From: Sphingobacterium faecium
GTDB lineage: Bacteria > Bacteroidota > Bacteroidia > Sphingobacteriales > Sphingobacteriaceae
Assembly (NCBI RefSeq): GCF_003054045.1
Contig: NZ_QBKH01000004.1
Coordinates: 496,001-560,000, forward strand
Length of the DNA: 64,000 bases
Direction of reading: 5' to 3'
In this document: positions 1 through 9,427 of the stretch, one piece after another
Position numbering within the stretch: the first letter of the stretch is position 1
Layout of the letters: the number at the start of each line of letters is the position of its first letter
Position numbers and translations under genes: made by a program
Notes under the pieces: model-generated
What the model was told of the DNA's origin: nothing
The model's database searches: none
What the model saw: only the letters and a program-made list of their open reading frames with translations

Positions 1-803
1 TCGAGTACTCTAAATTTTGTTGGTGTCCCTTTGGATATTTGGAGATTGATATTACTAAGGTCTTTATCCAATACAATCGAATCCTTTAAAAATCCGATTA
101 ATTCATCAGGATTATTGTAGATACGGTCATTATTGGTTTCTTTTAATGCATAGATACGATAGGTGTTTGCTCTTAGATTACTGATTTTAAAATTACCTAC
201 AGTATCTGTTTGCGCAAAAATATTAGCTTTCTTTTTGCCAAAGATAGAATCTTGGCTTATTGGAATTAATAGTACCCTGACTTCTTTTTCCTTCTCTTTA
301 GTCAATGCATTGGTTACATTACCAGATATCGATAATGAATCAATTTGATCTCCTGTAGCAAATACATAACTGTAATTGATGATCGGATTACTGGCATTAT
401 AATCGACAAGGCCTTTACCAAAATTGATGGTATAGGTGGTATTTTGCTCTAGCGAATCCGGTAACGTAATTTCCAGTATTTTCTTCTTTACTTTAAATTG
501 TGGTAGCCTATCCATATCTGGAGAAATACTGATTTCCTTCTGCTGGTTGTTCAATTTGATATACTCATCCAACGTAATGCTTATTTTTTTCTCTTTAAAA
601 TTTTTAGAAAAATTGGCGGGAAATTCATTGAGCACAACAGGTGCTATCGAATCTTTTGGTCCCCCTGTGGGCTGTTTAATGCTGGCACATTGCACGGTGA
701 GCAAAATCAGACTGGAAAACAAGCTTAAAAGCACTAACCTTGTTATTAAGGTGCTTTTAATGCTTTTTAAGCTTGTTTTATTTATTTTTGAATGTAGACT
801 CAT
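1..803 (-). CDS. Ig-like (Big_5) domain lipoprotein, C-terminus outside window
   Basis: Partial gene read leftwards from an ATG at 801-803; the frame stays open for 267 codons to the window edge. The product starts with a basic then hydrophobic signal segment ending near a cysteine (LLTVQCAS), so it is probably a lipoprotein, although the residue before Cys is unusual for a lipobox. It continues with GGPKDS, a stretch like NTTYTINFGKGLVDYN, and VFATGDQID. This is the pattern of the N-terminal Ig-like domain found in many Bacteroidota surface lipoproteins, followed by a carboxypeptidase-regulatory-like segment (GNFKISNLRANTYRIYALKE). Function unknown; probably cell-envelope. The coding region just after the start contains a large inverted repeat (716-779). 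Confidence 0.75.
   Translation of the reverse strand, partial: MSLHSKINKTSLKSIKSTLITRLVLLSLFSSLILLTVQCASIKQPTGGPKDSIAPVVLNEFPANFSKNFKEKKISITLDEYIKLNNQQKEISISPDMDRLPQFKVKKKILEITLPDSLEQNTTYTINFGKGLVDYNASNPIINYSYVFATGDQIDSLSISGNVTNALTKEKEKEVRVLLIPISQDSIFGKKKANIFAQTDTVGNFKISNLRANTYRIYALKETNNDRIYNNPDELIGFLKDSIVLDKDLSNINLQISKGTPTKFRVL
716..779 (-). repeat. Inverted repeat inside the start of the lipoprotein gene
   Basis: The arms 716-732 (AAAACAAGCTTAAAAGC) and 762-779 are complementary over 17 bp with one bulged base. Inside the loop, 737-741 (ACCTT) pairs with 748-752 (AAGGT). The structure falls within roughly codons 9 to 30 of the lipoprotein gene, so the mRNA could fold close to the start codon. 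It has no T-tract for a terminator in either sense that would fit the gene layout. Confidence 0.6.
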
Positions 804-881
804 AAATGAAATAATAATACTTTATATCGCTTTATTTTACATTATTAATATTTTAACCACAAATAATTAATAATCAGTGTG

Positions 882-2741
882 TTATGACATGTGTACCATT
901 AAAACACTGATATCCGATGGTGATACTCCTGATATTCTGGAAGCTTGACCTAGTGTTCTTGGTTTTACTTGAGCTAACTTTTGTCGCGCTTCTATAGATA
1001 ATGAAACTAAAGATGAATAATCAAACTCTGGATTGATTTCACGATCCTCCATTTTTTTCATGCGATTAACAATCTCCATTTCTTTCTCAAAGTAGCTTTC
1101 ATATTTGACCTTAATTTCCGCTTGCTCTATGGTCTCTTTGTCAAATTGGTTTAAGTATGATCCAAAATCTACATCCCCTTTTGCAAGATCATTAATATTG
1201 ATTTGCGGTCTTCCCAATAGATTGACAAGTTTCGTTTTTTGAGAAATCAGGCTTGATCCTACTTCTTCAAGTATCGGATTCATTTTGTCTACTGTAGTTG
1301 AATTCTGTTTTAGATACTGAATAATGTTATCTGAGTTTTTGATTTTCTCATTCACTTTATTCAATCGTTCCTCTCCTACTAATCCAAGTTTGTGTGCTAT
1401 TGGTGTAAGTCTAATATCAGCATTGTCTTGTCTTAATAGTAAACGGTGCTCAGCACGTGAAGTAAACATACGATAAGGTTCATCAGTTCCTTTCGTCACT
1501 AAATCATCAATAAGTACGCCGATGTAAGATTCAGATCTTTTTAAGATTAATTCCTTATCATCATTGATTCGTTGATGTGCATTGATACCTGCTATGAATC
1601 CTTGTGCGGCTGCTTCTTCATATCCAGTAGTCCCATTGATCTGCCCTGCAAAAAAGAGATGCTTTACAATAAGAGTTTCCAATGTTAGATCGAGTTGCAT
1701 CGGTGGAAAGAAATCATACTCGATGGCATACCCAGGTCTGTACATTTTCGCATTTTCAAATCCTGGAATTAGTCTTAGCGCTTTTTGCTGTACATCTTCT
1801 GGCAATGAAGTAGAGAAACCATTTACGTAAATCTCGACAGTATTCCATCCCTCTGGTTCGACAAAGATCTGGTGTCTTTCGCGTTCTGCAAATCGGTTGA
1901 TTTTATCTTCTATGGATGGACAGTAACGTGGACCTAAACCTTTAATTCTCCCTGTAAACATGGGCGACCTTTCGAATCCAGTCTTCAACATTTCATGTAC
2001 TTTGTCATTAGTATAGGTGATCCAGCAACAACGTTGCTCTGTTGGTAAGGGTACATCAGTATAGGAAAATTTACCCCTATTATCATCACCCCATTGTTCT
2101 TCCATGAGTGCATAATTTAGACTGCGTCCATCGATTCTTGGAGGTGTACCGGTTTTCATTCTTCCCGATTCAAAACCTAATGATACCAATTGTTCTGTCA
2201 AACCTGTAGCAGCCTTCTCTCCTGTTCTACCGCCACCGAATTTCTTTTCTCCAATATGGATCACGCCATTTAGGAAAGTACCATTTGTCAAAACTACTGC
2301 ATCAGCTTCTATTTCTATACCCAGAGAAGTAATGACGCCACACGCTTTACCATTTTTCACGATGACTTCTTTTACGGTATCTTGCCACATATCTAATGTG
2401 GGCAGTGCTTCCAATTGAAGTCTCCATTCTTCAGCAAAACGAATACGGTCATTTTGTGTTCTTGGGCTCCACATCGCTGGACCTTTTGACAGGTTCAACA
2501 TTCTAAATTGAATAGTTGATTTATCTGCAATGATACCTGTATATCCACCCATCGCATCGATCTCTCTCACGATTTGTCCTTTTGCTACTCCACCTATTGC
2601 AGGGTTACAACTCATTTGAGCAATAACGCCCATATTCATGGTGATGAGAAGTACAGATGAACCTAAGTTTGCTGCTGCGGCAGCGGCCTCGCAGCCAGCA
2701 TGACCAGCACCTACTACGACAACGTTATATTTTTTAAACAT
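882..2741 (-). CDS. mnmG: tRNA uridine-5-carboxymethylaminomethyl modification enzyme MnmG (GidA)
   Basis: MnmG is the FAD-dependent partner of MnmE that builds the cmnm5 group on U34 of certain tRNAs in the cytoplasm. The 619-residue product has the usual family length. The N-terminal Rossmann motif [14 protein letters not shown] gives the FAD site; [17 protein letters not shown] (about residues 50-66), [13 protein letters not shown] (about 197) and the C-terminal [19 protein letters not shown] are family signatures. The ATG start is at 2739-2741. It lies downstream of, and in the same direction as, the ABC-F gene, with two parS sites in the 98-bp gap. mnmG commonly lies near the replication origin, which agrees with those sites. 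Confidence 0.97.
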   Translation of the reverse strand: MFKKYNVVVVGAGHAGCEAAAAAANLGSSVLLITMNMGVIAQMSCNPAIGGVAKGQIVREIDAMGGYTGIIADKSTIQFRMLNLSKGPAMWSPRTQNDRIRFAEEWRLQLEALPTLDMWQDTVKEVIVKNGKACGVITSLGIEIEADAVVLTNGTFLNGVIHIGEKKFGGGRTGEKAATGLTEQLVSLGFESGRMKTGTPPRIDGRSLNYALMEEQWGDDNRGKFSYTDVPLPTEQRCCWITYTNDKVHEMLKTGFERSPMFTGRIKGLGPRYCPSIEDKINRFAERERHQIFVEPEGWNTVEIYVNGFSTSLPEDVQQKALRLIPGFENAKMYRPGYAIEYDFFPPMQLDLTLETLIVKHLFFAGQINGTTGYEEAAAQGFIAGINAHQRINDDKELILKRSESYIGVLIDDLVTKGTDEPYRMFTSRAEHRLLLRQDNADIRLTPIAHKLGLVGEERLNKVNEKIKNSDNIIQYLKQNSTTVDKMNPILEEVGSSLISQKTKLVNLLGRPQININDLAKGDVDFGSYLNQFDKETIEQAEIKVKYESYFEKEMEIVNRMKKMEDREINPEFDYSSLVSLSIEARQKLAQVKPRTLGQASRISGVSPSDISVLMVHMS

Positions 2742-2756
2742 CTTATTTTATTTCAA

Positions 2757-2772
2757 AGTTCCACGTGAAACG
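2757..2772. promoter_or_regulatory. parS-like ParB binding site 1
   Basis: AGTTCCACGTGAAACG contains an exact 14-bp core GTTCCACGTGAAAC of the widely conserved parS consensus (TGTTNCACGTGAAACA). It lies just upstream of the mnmG start, 38 bp from a second site. ParB binds such sites to load onto origin-proximal DNA for chromosome segregation. parA and parB themselves are not in this window. Confidence 0.85.
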
Positions 2773-2803
2773 TGAGAATCGACTATTCTATTTTTTTATT
2801 TTT

Positions 2804-2833
2804 TCCTATACGTTTCACGTGAAACGTATAGGA
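2804..2833. promoter_or_regulatory. parS site 2 inside a 30-bp perfect palindrome
   Basis: The centre, CGTTTCACGTGAAACG at 2811-2826, is a perfect match to the symmetric parS core. The symmetry extends on both sides to 30 bp (2804-2833). It lies between the stop of the ABC-F gene and mnmG. The palindrome could also form an mRNA hairpin behind the ABC-F gene, but the match to parS is the stronger explanation. Confidence 0.88.
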
Positions 2834-2839
2834 CCTGTA

Positions 2840-4699
2840 TTACATTAAATCCGCAAGATGCATCCATCTTTCTGATTTTGCATCTATATTATTCTGTATG
2901 TTTTCTATTTCTGATGCTATGTTAGAAAGTTCTACATGGTCTACCGTCTCCAGTAACAATTTATTCTTTGCTACTAGCGCGGCTTCTAGCTCTTGTATTT
3001 CTTTCTCTAATTTATCGTACTCCAATTGCTCTTTATACGAAAGCTTTTTCTTCTCCTCTTTTACTACTTCTTTCTTTTGAACTGGAATATCTTTTTTCTG
3101 CTTTTGATCTTTTAGTAATTGATCTTGTTCAGTTTTATAATCTGCATAGTTACCATTGTAGATGTCAATTTTCCCCTCACCTTCAAAGATGAACAATTGC
3201 TCTGTTAATTTGTCTAAGAGATACCTATCGTGAGATACTAAAATAAGTACTCCACTATAGTTCATTAGAAAATCTTCCAGTACATTTAAGGTATCGATAT
3301 CAAGATCATTAGAAGGCTCATCCAGTATAAGAAAGTTTGGGTTCAACATCAAGACACGCATCAGTTGTAAACGCTTACGTTCGCCCCCACTTAGTTTATT
3401 GACAAACCCAAATTGCTTTTCGGGTGGAAATAAAAAGTGTGTTAATAATTGTGAAGCAGTGATCACTTCACCGTTGGCCATTTTAATATACTCGGCTACA
3501 TTTTTAACCACATCTAATACGCGATCTCCTTCATTGACTTCCAAACCTCCCTGTTTGTAATAACCATAAACCGTAGTTTCTCCTACCGAAATATGACCAC
3601 TAGTCGCATTTTCAATTTGGGTGATTAGATTTAGAAAAGTAGATTTACCAGTACCATTTTTTCCAGCCAAACCAATACGATCTCCTTTTTTGAAAACATA
3701 TGAAAAATCACTAATGATTACTTTATCCCCATAGTTTTTAGAGATGTGCTCCAATTCTAAAATCTTTGACCCTTGTCGGCTGATCTTCATACTCAACTGA
3801 ACAGAATCATTTGCTTTCTGAGCTTTTGATTTATCTTCAAGTTCGTAATATGCATCTATCCTTGATTTGGATTTGGTACCACGTGCTTTTGGTTGTCTTC
3901 TCATCCATTCCAATTCGCGACGTAAGAGATTTCTACTACGCTCAACCATCACGGCATCGATGGCTTCACGGTCGGACTTCTTTTCTAAGAAATAAGAATA
4001 ATTACCTTTATAAGTAAACAGCTTGCCCCTATCCAATTCTCTAATTTCGGTACAGATATTATCCAAAAAGTATCTATCGTGTGTCACCAATAGCACTGTT
4101 TTATTTCCTGTTGTCAACAGTTTTTCTAACCATTCGATCGTTTCGATATCCAAATGATTGGTAGGCTCATCTAGAATATATACATCTGGCTCATCGATTA
4201 AAAGCTTAGCAAGTGCAAGTCGTTTACGTTGACCCCCTGAAAGACTTTTGATATCTTGATGAAAATCGACAATGTTAAGTCTATTTAAAATAGTCTTGAT
4301 ATTATATTCGTATTCCCAAGCATTTAATGTTGTGATCTTCTCTGTAAGTTCTTCCAATTTGTTCTGATCAATTTCTGGCATAGCCAAAAGCTCTTCGTAA
4401 TCTCTGATCAGTCGTTGTTCTTCGTTGTCCGTGGAATAAATAAAATCGTTAATAGAAGTCAGTCCATCGTACTTTGGATCTTGATCCAAAAAACCGATTT
4501 TAATTCCTTTTTCTTTAACAACTTTTCCGGAGGTAGGTTCTAATTTGCCACCTAATATGGAGAGAAGGGTTGATTTTCCTGTTCCGTTGATTCCTACTAA
4601 GGCTACTCGATCCCCTTTAAGAAGTCCAAAATGTAAATCTTTAAAAAGCCATCTGTCATGAAATGAATGACTTACTTGTTCAGTTGCTAATATACTCAC
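2840..4699 (-). CDS. ABC-F family ATPase, Uup-like
   Basis: A soluble ATPase with two fused nucleotide-binding domains and no membrane segments, as in ABC-F ribosome-associated factors. Domain 1 has Walker A GINGTGKS, signature LSGGQRKRLALAK and Walker B ILDEPTNHLD; domain 2 has GKNGTGKST, LSGGERKRLQL and LILDEPSNDLD. A charged linker lies between them. The last ~90 residues (KKEVVKEEKKKLSYKEQLEYDKL onward, Lys/Glu-rich) form a coiled coil, which points to the Uup branch. Length 619 aa is normal. The start is GTG at 4697-4699; no better ATG is seen. Members act on translating ribosomes or suppress transposon excision; which applies here cannot be told. Confidence 0.92.
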   Translation of the reverse strand: MSILATEQVSHSFHDRWLFKDLHFGLLKGDRVALVGINGTGKSTLLSILGGKLEPTSGKVVKEKGIKIGFLDQDPKYDGLTSINDFIYSTDNEEQRLIRDYEELLAMPEIDQNKLEELTEKITTLNAWEYEYNIKTILNRLNIVDFHQDIKSLSGGQRKRLALAKLLIDEPDVYILDEPTNHLDIETIEWLEKLLTTGNKTVLLVTHDRYFLDNICTEIRELDRGKLFTYKGNYSYFLEKKSDREAIDAVMVERSRNLLRRELEWMRRQPKARGTKSKSRIDAYYELEDKSKAQKANDSVQLSMKISRQGSKILELEHISKNYGDKVIISDFSYVFKKGDRIGLAGKNGTGKSTFLNLITQIENATSGHISVGETTVYGYYKQGGLEVNEGDRVLDVVKNVAEYIKMANGEVITASQLLTHFLFPPEKQFGFVNKLSGGERKRLQLMRVLMLNPNFLILDEPSNDLDIDTLNVLEDFLMNYSGVLILVSHDRYLLDKLTEQLFIFEGEGKIDIYNGNYADYKTEQDQLLKDQKQKKDIPVQKKEVVKEEKKKLSYKEQLEYDKLEKEIQELEAALVAKNKLLLETVDHVELSNIASEIENIQNNIDAKSERWMHLADLM

Positions 4700-5154
4700 G
4701 TTAATTTCCTAATTTTCTTTGTTCAATAATTTTGCATACAAAATCTATATACTTGATTATCAGTATATTGACATTGAAATATAATCATACAGATACCTCT
4801 GTATGAAAAAAGTTATATATATATCCTCCAATATTCAAAAATACGAAGGGGGTAATAAATTATATGCAATAGTTAGCTTTATTGCTAACGTTATTATTTT
4901 ATAAAGAGTAAATGATAAAACATCATTCAATTAAGAATTTTGGTACGTTGATCTCCTAACAACTGTATGCCTGACTATCCTGATATTGATTATCCATTGA
5001 AAAATAGGTAATGCAGAATACAGGCATTTATCGATTTGATTATTTATCATTAATCAAATCGATAAATGTACCATGCAAAAGTAAGTAATTTCCGCCTTTT
5101 TGTATGTAATCTTATGAGAAGATGTATAGAAGATGAAATGCAGGTGATATTGAC
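4700..5154. other. Intergenic region with a long AT-rich hairpin
   Basis: About 455 bp between the ABC-F gene and apaG, both on the minus strand. I see no convincing ORF. It should hold the ABC-F promoter. Its one clear structure is the perfect inverted repeat at 5025-5068. Confidence 0.6.
5025..5068. repeat. Perfect 18-bp inverted repeat with 8-nt loop
   Basis: CATTTATCGATTTGATTA (5025-5042) pairs perfectly with 5051-5068, with an 8-nt spacer TTTATCAT. It lies about 85 bp beyond the apaG stop. It has no long T-tract on either strand, so it could be an atypical apaG terminator or a protein-binding palindrome. Confidence 0.75.
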
Positions 5155-5541
5155 CTAGTTCAATACATAGTTTGCGATCAAGTTGAATCTTGGTATATCC
5201 ACCTTAAAGGTAGTTTCGTCTATCAATTTAACCATATTATAATGTCCTTCCATATAACCCATTTCACTTTTTAAATTGCAGCCAGATGTATACTGATGCA
5301 TTTGTCCAGGTTCGATAATGGGTTGCTCACCAACAATACCATCTCCGTACACTTCATTATGATCTCCGATTGAATCGAAAATATTCCAATAGCGACTTAT
5401 GAGCTGAATACTGTAATCACTTAAGTTTTCTATACTTATTTGATAAGCAAACATAAAATGATCTCTTTCTGGATTTGAATATTCGGGTTGAAAAATGCAT
5501 TCAACCGAAATCTTTATTCCTTCTGTAATTTGAGTCGTCAT
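5155..5541 (-). CDS. apaG: ApaG domain protein
   Basis: 128 residues, the usual ApaG length. The segment from YQISIENLSDYSIQLISRYW through GDGIVGEQPIIEPGQMHQYTSGC to MGYMEGHYNM is characteristic of the family, a single fibronectin-III-like beta sandwich. ApaG proteins have been linked to Co2+/Mg2+ resistance, but the biochemical role is unclear. The gene is monocistronic and divergent from the methylase gene at 5668; the 126 bp between must hold both promoters. Confidence 0.93.
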   Translation of the reverse strand: MTTQITEGIKISVECIFQPEYSNPERDHFMFAYQISIENLSDYSIQLISRYWNIFDSIGDHNEVYGDGIVGEQPIIEPGQMHQYTSGCNLKSEMGYMEGHYNMVKLIDETTFKVDIPRFNLIANYVLN

Positions 5542-5667
5542 ATGAGTAATTTCTGCTTTGCAACTAAGTTACTAATAATGAGATTAAATACTCAAGAAAT
5601 AAGAAGGTTTTACATTAAATTGAAAAACCATATCTGATATGGTGGACATTTTAGTAGGTTTGTAAAT

Positions 5668-6375
5668 ATGGAAAAAGGCACTTTATTTTTAATTCCAGTT
5701 CCACTTAGTGAACAAGCTTCGGCCAAATCATACACTTCTTATTTAGTGGAAACGATCAATAGCTTGGATGAATATATTGTGGAGAATGAAAAAACTGCAC
5801 GTAAGTTTTTAAAACAAGCAGGCTTGAAAATTCCTCAGCAAGATTTGATAATATATGACTATGGTAAGCATGCTAGAGAAAAAGGAAATATTAAGGATTT
5901 CTTTACAGGTTTATTATCCGGTAAAAATGTAGGCTTGATGTCTGAAGCTGGCTGTCCTGGTGTTGCGGATCCTGGTGCTGATATTGTAGCAGAAGCTCAC
6001 CGGATTGGTATTAAGGTCGTACCTTTGGTAGGGCCAAGTTCTATTTTGCTGGCGTTAATGTCTTCCGGATTTAGTGGTCAAAAATTTGCTTTTCAGGGTT
6101 ATTTACCAATTGATAAGACTGATCGTACTAAAAGAATAAAGGAATTGGAACTTCAGGCATCAAAAGAAAATCAGACACAAATTTTTATTGAAACCCCGTT
6201 TCGAAATAATCAGTTACTGGCTGAGCTTTTGAAAACATGTAAGGGACAGACGAAACTGTGCATAGCATGTGATCTAACTGATGAACATGAATTTATTAAA
6301 ACGATGACTGTGGAGCAGTGGAAAAAAAGATCAGATGATTTTCATAAAAGACCAGCTATTTTTTTAATGTATTAA
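5668..6375 (+). CDS. SAM-dependent methyltransferase, RsmI-like (tetrapyrrole methylase fold)
   Basis: A 235-aa protein of the tetrapyrrole methylase superfamily. GTLFLIPVPLS at the N-terminus, the SAM-binding GLMSEAGCPGVADPGADIV, and VPLVGPSSILLALMSSGFSGQKFAFQGYLP resemble RsmI, which 2'-O-methylates C1402 of 16S rRNA. The usual RsmI C-terminal region is reduced, and Bacteroidota commonly carry both a full RsmI and this shorter paralogue, so I do not assign rsmI firmly. It stands alone on the plus strand. Confidence 0.85.
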   Translation: MEKGTLFLIPVPLSEQASAKSYTSYLVETINSLDEYIVENEKTARKFLKQAGLKIPQQDLIIYDYGKHAREKGNIKDFFTGLLSGKNVGLMSEAGCPGVADPGADIVAEAHRIGIKVVPLVGPSSILLALMSSGFSGQKFAFQGYLPIDKTDRTKRIKELELQASKENQTQIFIETPFRNNQLLAELLKTCKGQTKLCIACDLTDEHEFIKTMTVEQWKKRSDDFHKRPAIFLMY

Positions 6376-6933
6376 GGGAAGCTCTCCCCTACCCTATTAG
6401 CATAATAAAGCACCTGATGTATAATAAAGTTGTTTTAATGGATTTTAATAGGTTTTCAAATAGTAAGTAAGTACTTATTTACCTCTGGTTTTCCACCATC
6501 AATGTGCTATACAGGTATTGAGTTTGCTTTTCAAATTAAAGCTGATTATTTTTATTGAGCTAAATTGGAATTTTATTGTTTAAAATATAATATTGATTAT
6601 GAGGGAGATACTTATCTCTATATCGATATTCGTTTTAGTTTTTACTACAAAACTAACAGTATTTCAGATAAATGATTTTTTAATGATTCCTATTCACTGC
6701 CCCACCCTATATAGACAATGATGGATTATATTACGTTAGAAAAGGAAAATTGATTACTGATACCTATATGTTGACTATATATAGAGATGATCCAGGTAAG
6801 GATAATTTTATTTTTTCTTTGAACGAGACATGAAAAATAAAATTAATGTGATAGAAATAGCAACAGATCATAATCCACAGATAAAGAAATTAAAAGAATT
6901 GGTATATTTACTGCATCACGAGAACTAGTATAG
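6376..6933. other. Intergenic region, possibly holding gene debris
   Basis: 558 bp between the methylase gene and the membrane protein gene. It contains no intact ORF of note. The right part (about 6590-6928) has short stretches with coding character in the plus direction, listed separately as a possible pseudogene. Confidence 0.5.
6590..6928 (+). pseudogene. Possible decayed gene fragment
   Basis: Successive plus-strand segments, each ended by a stop, read like protein: DYEGDTYLYIDIRFSFYYK, then YIDNDGLYYVRKGKLITD and MLTIYRDDPGKDNFIFSLNE, then KNKINVIEIATDHNPQIKK. They are separated by stops or frame changes, and the last ends just before the next gene's start. I cannot name a family. It may be a degraded secreted-protein gene or chance. 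Confidence 0.3.
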
Positions 6934-7434
6934 ATGAATCAAGCAGAATTACAAGAACAGCTCTTGAAAGAAATTTCAAAACCTGAGTTTATTTATACTG
7001 CAATTGCAGTTTTTGCCGTTCGTATTATTATTTGGTTATTTTTTGCCAATACGATGCGAAAAACATTAAAATTGGTTGCGACAGAAAACCAATGTATAAA
7101 ACCCAATCAAGTATTTGGTGTGGCCATTCCGTTATTTAATATATATTGGAATTTTGAAGTAGCAAAGCGTTTAAGGGATTCTTTGATCAATGAATTTTTC
7201 GATCGTAAAATTGCTATTGATGAAGCGCCAACTTATAAAAAAGGATCACTCTATGGATGGATATACTTGGCAACTAATATACCTTTACCTGGCTTTATTT
7301 CTATTATTGCGGTAATTTTTCATTTTGTCACTTTGATTAATTATTGGGTGGATATCAATAATTATAAACGTATATTAGAGCAGCACAATACTTTTAGATC
7401 ACAAGAAGAATTAGAAAAAGAACATGAAGATTAA
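6934..7434 (+). CDS. Conserved membrane protein of unknown function
   Basis: 166 aa. A hydrophobic segment lies at about residues 20-39 (FIYTAIAVFAVRIIIWLFFA) and one or two more at about 102-135 (GWIYLATNIPLPGFISIIAVIFHFVTLINYW). The start is ATG at 6934. The 3' end overlaps the Nif3-like gene by 11 bp, so the two are translationally linked with the zinc-ribbon gene behind them. The spacing of the hydrophobic segments recalls DUF4328-type membrane proteins, but I do not recognise it surely. Confidence 0.75.
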   Translation: MNQAELQEQLLKEISKPEFIYTAIAVFAVRIIIWLFFANTMRKTLKLVATENQCIKPNQVFGVAIPLFNIYWNFEVAKRLRDSLINEFFDRKIAIDEAPTYKKGSLYGWIYLATNIPLPGFISIIAVIFHFVTLINYWVDINNYKRILEQHNTFRSQEELEKEHED

Positions 7435-8524
7435 GGAAGTTACCGCTTATTTGGAACAGATAGCTCCATTAGATTTGCAGGAGTCATATGACAATTCCGG
7501 TTTAATCGTGGGAGATCCCAATCAAGAAATTTCGAAAATATTAATTTCTTTGGATTGTACTGAAGCCGTTGTTGCAGATGCAATTGCAAAAGGATGTAAT
7601 TTAATTATTTCCCATCACCCCATAGTCTTTAAGGGGTTGAAAAGATTTAATGGAAATAATTATGTCGAGCGCACCGTTATTAAAGCAATTCAACACGATA
7701 TTGCTTTATATGCGATTCATACGAATTTGGATAATGTAACAGGAGGAGTTAATTCTAAGATTGCTTCCTTATTATCGCTTCAAAATCAAGCTATTTTAGA
7801 GCCAAAATCAAATCTTTTATATAAACTTGTCGTATATGTTCCGAGAAGCCATGTTGAATCGGTGAGGGAAGCGCTTTTTGAAGCAGGTGCCGGTCAGGTT
7901 GGGGCTAAATATGATCAATGTAGCTTTAACACTGCTGGTTATGGTACATTCAGACCTTTGGAAGATGCACAACCCGCCATTGGTGAAATAGGTCTTCAGG
8001 AGCGTGTTGAGGAGACGCGTATTGAGGTGGTCTATACTAAAGCTATCGAAAGAAAAGTATTGTTGGCGATGTATGAAGCACATCCTTACGAAGAGGTTGC
8101 TTATGATACACTAAAATTGGAAAATAAAAATCAAGAAGTTGGAGCAGGTGTTATCGGAAATTTAGAAAATCCGATATCGGAGTTAGATTTTTTGGCCTAT
8201 TTAAAAAATAAATTAAATCTTGATGTCATTAGACATACCGCTTTACAGGGTAAAGCTGTTTCGCGCGTTGCTGTGTGTGGTGGTGCCGGTGGTTTTTTGT
8301 TAAATGCGGCTAAGCGTTCAGGAGCTGATTTTTTTGTAACCGCGGATTATAAATATCATGAGTTTTTTGATGCAGAAAATCAAATTGTGATTGCAGATAT
8401 TGGTCATTATGAAAGCGAACAATTTACGCAAGAATTATTGTTCGATATAATTACAGAAAAATTTCCTAACTTTGCAGTCCTAATAACAGAAGTAGATACA
8501 AATCCTATAAAACACTATTGTTGA
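7424..8524 (+). CDS. Nif3-like dinuclear metal centre protein with CutA-like insert
   Basis: 366 aa, the long form of the Nif3/YbgI family. The N-terminal half has SYDNSGLIVGDPNQEISKILISLDCTEAVV, the metal-binding IISHHPIVFKGLKRF and ALYAIHTNLDNVTGGVN; the C-terminal half has CGGAGGFLLNAAKRSGADFFVTADYKYHEFFDA and DIGHYESEQF. The middle (about 130-235: LVVYVPRSHVESVREALFEAGAG to MYEAHPYEEVAYD) is the PII/CutA-like domain typical of longer homologues. Family members form hexameric rings; their reaction is not settled. The stop overlaps the next ATG (TGATG). Confidence 0.93.
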   Translation: MKIKEVTAYLEQIAPLDLQESYDNSGLIVGDPNQEISKILISLDCTEAVVADAIAKGCNLIISHHPIVFKGLKRFNGNNYVERTVIKAIQHDIALYAIHTNLDNVTGGVNSKIASLLSLQNQAILEPKSNLLYKLVVYVPRSHVESVREALFEAGAGQVGAKYDQCSFNTAGYGTFRPLEDAQPAIGEIGLQERVEETRIEVVYTKAIERKVLLAMYEAHPYEEVAYDTLKLENKNQEVGAGVIGNLENPISELDFLAYLKNKLNLDVIRHTALQGKAVSRVAVCGGAGGFLLNAAKRSGADFFVTADYKYHEFFDAENQIVIADIGHYESEQFTQELLFDIITEKFPNFAVLITEVDTNPIKHYC

Positions 8525-9276
8525 TGGAACAAACCGTAGAACAAAAATTGAAAGCATTATGGTTATTACAGGCCATACATACTAAAGTAGATAAAATTCG
8601 CCAAATTAGAGGAGAATTACCTATCGAGGTTGCAGATCTTGAAGATGAAATTGCGGGCTTAGAAACACGTATCGAAAAGATCAGAACAGACTTAGATGAG
8701 TTAGAAGATTCGATCGTTAAGCGTAAAAACATGATTAAAGACGCTCAATTGGCTATCAAAAAATATGAAAGCCAACTGAACGAAGTAAAAAATAATCGTG
8801 AATATGATGCTATTTCGAAAGAAATTGAAATTCAAGGATTAGAAATACAAGTTTGTGAGAAAAGAATTAAAGAATTCGAATTCGAGATTCGTAATAAAAC
8901 AGAAAACTACGATACTACAGTATCTAATTTAGATTATAGTAAAGGTGAGTTAGAAGGTAAAAAGAAAGAATTGGAAACAATTACTTCTGAAACTCAAAAA
9001 GACGAAGATGATTTGTTAGCTAAAGCTGAAAAAGCAGAAGAAAACATTGATGAGCGTTTGAATAAAGTATATTACCGTTTACGTAATTCATTTAAAAATG
9101 GTCTAGCAGTTGTTTCTATCGACCGCGATAGCTGTTCAGGTTGTCATAATAAGATTCCTGCACAATTGCAATCAGAAATTCGTCAACGCAAAAAAATCAT
9201 TATCTGTGAGCACTGTGGACGTGTCTTAGTAGATGAAGGTGTTGTTTTGGAAATAGAACAAGATTACGGGTTTTAG
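8524..9276 (+). CDS. Coiled-coil protein with C-terminal C4 zinc ribbon
   Basis: 250 aa from the ATG at 8524, which overlaps the Nif3-like stop by one base; a TTG two codons earlier is less likely. Residues about 5-190 are an almost unbroken antiparallel coiled coil rich in Glu/Lys/Ile. The end carries four cysteines as CSGCHNKI and CEHCGRVL, the zf-RING_7 type zinc ribbon. The Nif3-like plus zinc-ribbon pair is a common neighbourhood across bacteria, which suggests a shared role, but no reaction is established. Confidence 0.88.
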   Translation: MEQTVEQKLKALWLLQAIHTKVDKIRQIRGELPIEVADLEDEIAGLETRIEKIRTDLDELEDSIVKRKNMIKDAQLAIKKYESQLNEVKNNREYDAISKEIEIQGLEIQVCEKRIKEFEFEIRNKTENYDTTVSNLDYSKGELEGKKKELETITSETQKDEDDLLAKAEKAEENIDERLNKVYYRLRNSFKNGLAVVSIDRDSCSGCHNKIPAQLQSEIRQRKKIIICEHCGRVLVDEGVVLEIEQDYGF

Positions 9277-9298
9277 TAGCCCATACATATCGATATTG

Positions 9299-9328
9299 AA
9301 GCCCCTTTTGAAAAATTGGGGCTTTTTT
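9299..9328 (+). terminator. Rho-independent terminator after the zinc-ribbon gene
   Basis: AAGCCCC pairs with GGGGCTT around a 12-nt loop and is followed by a run of T. It ends the operon of the membrane protein, Nif3-like and zinc-ribbon genes. Confidence 0.88.
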
Positions 9329-9427
9329 ATTGCAACTTATTTGATATAAATAGTTTGTGTGTAGAAAATGATAAATTATTGATTATTTTTGCAATACAAT
9401 AAAAAACCCTATTTTATTATTCAATAT

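Noticed and set aside
436..870. 144-aa plus-strand ORF over the left edge
   Set aside because: It is antisense to the lipoprotein gene, whose frame shows recognisable domains.
1450..1466. parS in mnmG (GCACGTGAAGT)
   Set aside because: Only a partial half-site with several mismatches.
7817..8083. 88-aa minus-strand ORF inside the Nif3-like gene
   Set aside because: Antisense shadow of a conserved domain; no ribosome site or family match.
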